Source: Phoronis australis
Taxonomy: Eukaryota > Phoronida > Phoronidae
Assembly: GCA_002633005.1 (NCBI GenBank)
Contig: NMRA01000374.1
Span: 62,001-126,000 of the forward strand
Length of the DNA stretch: 64,000 nt
Direction: 5' to 3'
Under the pieces are notes generated by a model. The model searched no databases, was not told where the DNA came from, and saw nothing but the letters and a program-made list of their open reading frames with translations. Shown here piece after piece: positions 60,077 through 64,000 of this stretch (position 1 is its first letter; each line of letters begins with the position of its first letter). The position numbers and the translations under genes were made by a program.

Positions 60077-60941
60077 CTATGGCGTGTTATGTGTTGCAAA
60101 ATTCAATGTTCAAAAAAATTAGGTTTGATGTAATTATATGTATTGGATATCTTATATTTATGTTTGATCTTCTTATATTTATATTTGATCTTATATTCAA
60201 TGTTATGTACATTTATGTTTCATAAGATTATATGTATTCAATGTCCATTGCTATTGTATTCAATGTTTTGAAAATTTCTGTTCGATGTTTTCCGGTTACA
60301 TTCGATAATGGAACTCTGGGTAAATTGAAACGACGGCTGCGATTGGTCAGCTGTGTTGAGACGTTATTTACCCGAGCGTCCTCCTTCGGCATAGAGAGAC
60401 GATTGTTGTTTGCCTTGGAGACTGCAGACGTTGGCTGTCCCGGCCCATATGGCGGTGATCGGGCCAATGAGGTCGCAACATGAATATTCAGCGGCCCTTC
60501 TACGGCCGATACAAGGGAAAATAGGCATCTATCTGTTGCATAGCATCACTAACCACCTCTGAATTGCCTGAACTGAATTCGTGTTCACAAATATCAATGA
60601 AATGGGCTAAATTGTCGAAAAAATGAGGAAGCAACTCTTCTTCGGTAGCCGCCATTTATTTAATTCCAGGAACCAATCAGGGACGTCGTTTCATAATACC
60701 CATAATTCCGTTATTGAACGTATCAAAAGAAACATCGAACACATAAAACGAAACATCGAACATATAAAATGAAACATCGAACATATTTACTAAGTTATCG
60801 CACATAAGCATTTTCATTATGGAATACAAATATTTTGACATCAAATGTACATCAAATATAAATGTAAGGTATCGAATACACATAATTACATTAAACCTAA
60901 TTTTTTGAACATTGAATTTCGCAACACATAACACGCCATAG
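60077..60941. mobile_element. foldback DNA transposon with ~75-bp inverted termini
   Basis: The left end CTATGGCGTGTTATGTGTTG (60077) and right end (60941 leftward) are inverted repeats extending through TTCAATGTTCAAAAAA and TGTAATTAT with few mismatches. TGGG flanks both ends (60073-60076, 60942-60945), a plausible 4-bp target duplication. Inside, three 21-bp tandem units GAAACATCGAACAYATAAAA occur at 60729, 60750 and 60771. No transposase ORF is seen, so it is non-autonomous. Confidence 0.8.
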
Positions 60942-61020
60942 TGGGCACCGACTCGCTGAATTCATCAACTAAACATTTATTTTTGAAATTGCCCTCAAAC
61001 ATGTACTTTTTTAAAACACC

Positions 61021-61230
61021 TGTTCACGAAAACAACAACGGATTTAAAACTTGACATGTTTCGGTGTCATTTATTAAACACCATCCTCAGAAGTCATAAT
61101 ACAGTGGCCACCTAGCTAGGCCCAGCAACAAGTAATGAAGCACAGATACAGTCAGTTACAGGGAGTGACAATGAACTATACCAACAATGACAACCTGTGG
61201 TGTTCACGAAAACAACAACGGATTTAAAAC
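61021..61230. repeat. 30-bp direct repeat, 180 bp apart
   Basis: 61021-61050 and 61201-61230 are identical (TGTTCACGAAAACAACAACG then GATTTAAAAC). The first is followed immediately by the ribozyme-like motif; the second is followed by other sequence. Confidence 0.85.
61048..61095 (-). ncRNA. hammerhead-ribozyme-like motif (variant with minimal stem III)
   Basis: The minus strand reads GACTT, CTGAGGA, then U, GGTGT...ACACC, GAAA, CATGTC and AAGT. ACTT/AAGT can form stem I, GGTGT/ACACC stem II, and A-C with G-U a two-pair stem III, with cleavage expected after GUC (61053). CUGANGA and GAAA are the hammerhead core. The one extra U before stem II departs from the classical core. Such short-stem-III hammerheads are associated with Penelope-like retroelements. 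No reverse transcriptase is visible nearby. Confidence 0.4.
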
Positions 61231-61867
61231 ATCGTGTTGACCATAGTCGTCAGTGTAGAAAAGCGAAATTAACAAATTTGTACACACTGCTCAAAGTACT
61301 TTTGTGGACATACGGAAACGCCAACGTCTCTGTCTTACAACGCTGCGTGTGCTTGGCATTTCTGATAAAACGCTCTCATGCTGGAAACTTTTTTAAGACT
61401 GAGCACCGCTTCAAAAATTGTATTTTTCTTACAGCTGAGCACAGAAGAATTATTCTGCGATTTTAAGACTGAAACGGAAGCAAATCTCGAGTGGTGACTC
61501 ATTAGAATGTGCAAAACTCGGGGAGGAGGGGGGGNGCGATACAAGCATGATTTTTTTATTTTCGTGCCGAACATTTAGTTGCCACTTCTCATTCAGCGTC
61601 ACTTACAACCTAAGGTGACCAGATCATAGTTACGCTATAAATCACCAGACGCTTTGCTTCTCAAAAGTGCACTTTGACGTATTTTCTGTCATTTTTTGCC
61701 ATCGCAATAGCTTTACCAAAGATTCACGCACATATGCCGCGTAGAGACTAATACCTCTTAACCACGTATTCACATCTTCCCGTTCACAACTGTTTTATTT
61801 TACATAACTTGTACATACCACAATATTAGCCTCGAGTGACAGATACAACCGTGTAATAACCCATAAA

Positions 61868-61889
61868 GTTATCTCACTAGTGAGATAAC
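61868..61889. repeat. perfect 22-bp palindrome
   Basis: GTTATCTCACT followed by its exact reverse complement AGTGAGATAAC. It lies directly beside the tRNA-derived segment. Confidence 0.95.
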
Positions 61890-61892
61890 ATT

Positions 61893-61975
61893 TTGGCGGG
61901 AAACCGAAGCCGGATTCGAACCCGGGCCTCAAGAGTTTGGAGTCGCCGACTTTACCACTGCACCACTCAGCGACT
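61893..61975 (-). repeat. tRNA-derived SINE head (or tRNA pseudogene)
   Basis: On the minus strand GTGGTGCAGTGGTAAAG (61952-61968) resembles an RNA polymerase III A box and GGTTCGAATCC (61912-61922) is a perfect B box, at tRNA-like spacing. The would-be acceptor ends do not pair, so it is not a functional tRNA gene. It is better read as the promoter head of a SINE. Confidence 0.65.
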
Positions 61976-62002
61976 GACGTCATCGAACGTGCGATAATTC
62001 TT

Positions 62003-62060
62003 CAAAATCCACTCGGGCTCTAGATAACTGGGCATAACGACTTCGCCATGTAGTAATCTA
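62003..62060. mobile_element. half copy of the palindromic MITE
   Basis: CAAAATCCACTCGGGCTCTA, GATAAC and ATAACGACTTCGCCATGTA match the right half of 40231-40382 and continue into TAATCTAT. The left half is missing. Confidence 0.75.
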
Positions 62061-62428
62061 TTTATGTTGTTGACAGAAAATATTTATTTTTGGAACAACT
62101 TGAACGACCAACTGGTAGCGGACTACGTGTACATGTAACTAGCCCAGATTTTAACGTCACCGATACATGAAAACGGAATGCGCAAAGCTACAATTGGCTG
62201 TAGCCTCAACAGTGGTCTTTCCGTGTTTGATGTCACCGTCTTAGTTCGTGGAAATCGTAACCATAGCATGATTTCGAAGTTAGAGCCATCGAAGTCCGTG
62301 GGTTTAGGGCATACTGGACCGTGAATTTCGCGTCTGTACTGCAAGGGTCAATATTATGAAAATAAAATCCCCGGAGGGGTAGCTCTTTGGGATGTAACAA
62401 CTCACTCACTAATCCATCATCATGGGTG

Positions 62429-62495
62429 CTGGTCGGCTGACGGCCGGTCGGCTGAAGGGTCGGCTGAAGGGTCGGCTGAAGGGTCGGCTGGGGAG
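62429..62495. repeat. 14-bp minisatellite GGTCGGCTGAAG
   Basis: At least three units of AGGGTCGGCTGA at 14-bp period, with degenerate outer units. It encodes repeated PTLQ on the minus strand, not supported as protein. Confidence 0.85.
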
Positions 62496-62542
62496 CCGCC
62501 TTATGAGTCGGCACTGCGGGTGGCTGCCGGTCCGCTAATTTT

Positions 62543-62560
62543 TAGCCGACCGGTCGGCTA
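62543..62560. repeat. perfect 18-bp palindrome TAGCCGACCGGTCGGCTA
   Basis: Exact self-complement in a GC-rich block. Related GGTCGGCT motifs surround it, including the minisatellite just upstream. Confidence 0.95.
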
Positions 62561-63057
62561 ATTTGCTGACCGGTCGACGGCCAGTCGTCGACCAATTTCC
62601 GACCGGGCGGACAAAAATTCGTGATGTGTGCTGTACGCTACCGAATAAGGCAATGTCTACCCACCAAATAAATCAGAGACCGACTGTTACCGAACGTCTC
62701 CCGCGAACCTCGGCGAAAAAATCCTGAAAGCCAACAACACGGGCCGGTCTATACTAGCAAAGTGGCCGAGATCAAAATGATTAAGAAGGTGATTTTATAG
62801 TGGTTTTTAACGTCATTAGACTACTTGTGTCTGCAGAAAACCATTTTCAAGAAATTACCTGAGCTAGCAAACCCGAGAACACTCCTTGGCGCAGTCCGAC
62901 GCCGTATATACTGGCGTTGGTAAAATGAGGTTGGGTGCCTGGGAATTTCCTGTAAAACGGTCAAGCGGTCTACAATGATGATTTCTGCTGCCAACAGGAT
63001 CGAATTTTCTCGGTGTCTACTTGCAGCTAAGTTCATTGAAGCATTCTCATTTCTACA

Positions 63058-63500
63058 AGATTAGCTTCTAATTGTCAAAATATCATCCGTCAATCAGTCC
63101 CCTTTCATAGATACATAAACATGTAAATCAGAAACCAACAATCAAATCCACGTTTACCTTGATTTAATGGCTTCATCTCTTTTGATCCCCTGTTGGTGAG
63201 TTTGAACAACAAAACTTGTTCCGGAGTCAAAAAGCAACGTGTTTATTGACATTTGAATTGTGAGTAAATTTTTGGGAAGTATTCAAATTTCATCAATGTC
63301 TTTATTATAGATAGGCAAAAAGCGTCTAGGTGCACTTTAGTATTTGAGAATCTGGTTATAGACTTTTTCCATATCCAGGCTTCAACTAAATCCCCTGAAT
63401 ATCCGTCGTTTCTTAAAAGATTAGCTTCTAATTGCCAAAAATCATCTATTAACTTGTCGGTTTTCGTAGATACATAAGCATGTAAATCAGAAACCAACGA
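63058..63500. repeat. diverged ~84-bp direct repeat pair, 360 bp apart
   Basis: AGATTAGCTTCTAATTG and ATGTAAATCAGAAACCAAC occur at both 63058-63141 and 63419-63500 with intervening substitutions and indels. Confidence 0.8.
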
Positions 63501-63506
63501 ATTCAT
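63243..63506 (-). CDS. small unrecognised ORF (87 codons) partly duplicated upstream
   Basis: ATG at 63506 with TGA in frame six bases upstream, stop at 63243. The product begins MNSLVSDLHAYVSTKTDKLI and is otherwise unrecognised. Its 5' part (63419-63500) is repeated in diverged, frame-disrupted form at 63058-63141, about 360 bp away. It may be a repeat-borne ORF. Confidence 0.25.
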   Translation of the reverse strand: MNSLVSDLHAYVSTKTDKLIDDFWQLEANLLRNDGYSGDLVEAWIWKKSITRFSNTKVHLDAFCLSIIKTLMKFEYFPKIYSQFKCQ

Positions 63507-64000
63507 TAATCAAAACGGAAATCAATGTTGTAAGCAATGTTCGCAGCCATGTCCTCAGATTTTTGGGAGATTGGGCATTCATGGTAAGGTGTATTTTTGC
63601 TCATTTCCTAGGTACCTATAACAGTTCACGTGTTTAACTTGAACTCCCCAAAAATCTTAAATGTTTGTTTATTATTGGGAGTATTATTGTGAGTACACTC
63701 GTTCACCTATACAGCAGTGTTTTCTACATGTGGGAATTCCTTACACACAACTCATAGTAACCACTTTCAAAAGAGATACTATTGTTGTGATACTATGGGA
63801 AATAGTAAAATTATTTTATAATTACATTATTTTTGGCCATAGTACGATTAGAAAACGGACAATCTTTTTTCTCATTTCACCGCATGGATGTGGCTTGAAT
63901 GGTAATCGACACTTGCAGCCGATTTCATAAAGGTGGTTTAACAAAACCGGATTTAAGACTTAAACCTGGTCTAACCTAAATATGGTCTAATTTTAGACCT
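63507..64000. other. window end; no recognised gene
   Basis: One 89-codon plus-strand frame with hydrophobic composition starts at 63661, without known domain. The sequence ends in a GTTTAACAAAACCGGATTTA-type stretch that looks repeat-like. Confidence 0.3.

Noticed and set aside
61893-61975. Functional tRNA gene.
   Set aside because: A and B boxes are present but the acceptor ends do not pair and the anticodon arm is poor; a SINE head explains it better.

Overview
This is a window from an animal (metazoan) genome, probably a marine invertebrate; the phylum cannot be fixed from sequence alone. It is AT-leaning and gene-sparse. Coding parts are short exons bounded by GT..AG introns. The recognisable host proteins are animal signalling proteins: a secreted frizzled-related protein C-terminus and two dual-specificity phosphatases. 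The rest is dominated by decayed DNA transposons of kinds common in echinoderms, hemichordates, amphioxus, cnidarians and sponges. One 504-base N gap and several single Ns mark assembly joins.

Region by region: 1-8942 has no recognised gene, only interspersed repeats. 8943-18224 (+) carries five phase-compatible exons of an SFRP3/4-like secreted Wnt antagonist (linker, NTR domain, Lys-rich tail). A 1.7 kb TTAA-flanked transposon sits in its last intron. 20.1-21.1 kb holds a repeat array bearing CTCF-like motifs. 21572-23686 (-) is a complete three-exon dual-specificity phosphatase. 27.6-31.1 kb (+) holds broken transposon genes: a SWIM zinc finger, a Mutator-like transposase and a YqaJ nuclease. 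32699-35437 (-) is a second three-exon phosphatase with the same intron phases, but its signature His is Asn. 36.7-37.4 kb is a 350-bp duplication around an N.

39055-40230 (-) is the C-terminal half of a pogo/Tigger-like transposase with a PHD-like finger, cut off by a TA-flanked palindromic MITE. 42092-48972 (-) is the most striking locus: an intron-containing composite transposon gene joining a zinc-finger exon, a Ulp1/C48 cysteine protease, a Cys-rich cluster, a MULE-type DDE transposase, a SWIM finger, a C2H2 finger and a PHD finger. It has four in-frame stops and one frameshift. A second copy of its 3' end lies at 50.5 kb, beside an ~817-bp satellite.

52.6-64 kb is accessory sequence: a broken SGNH-hydrolase ORF, a hairpin-bearing tandem repeat, a second CTCF-like array framed by direct repeats, a foldback transposon with 4-bp target duplications, a hammerhead-ribozyme-like motif, a tRNA-derived SINE head and GC-rich palindromes. 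The host genes show no operon-like linkage. The two phosphatases look like a tandem duplication.
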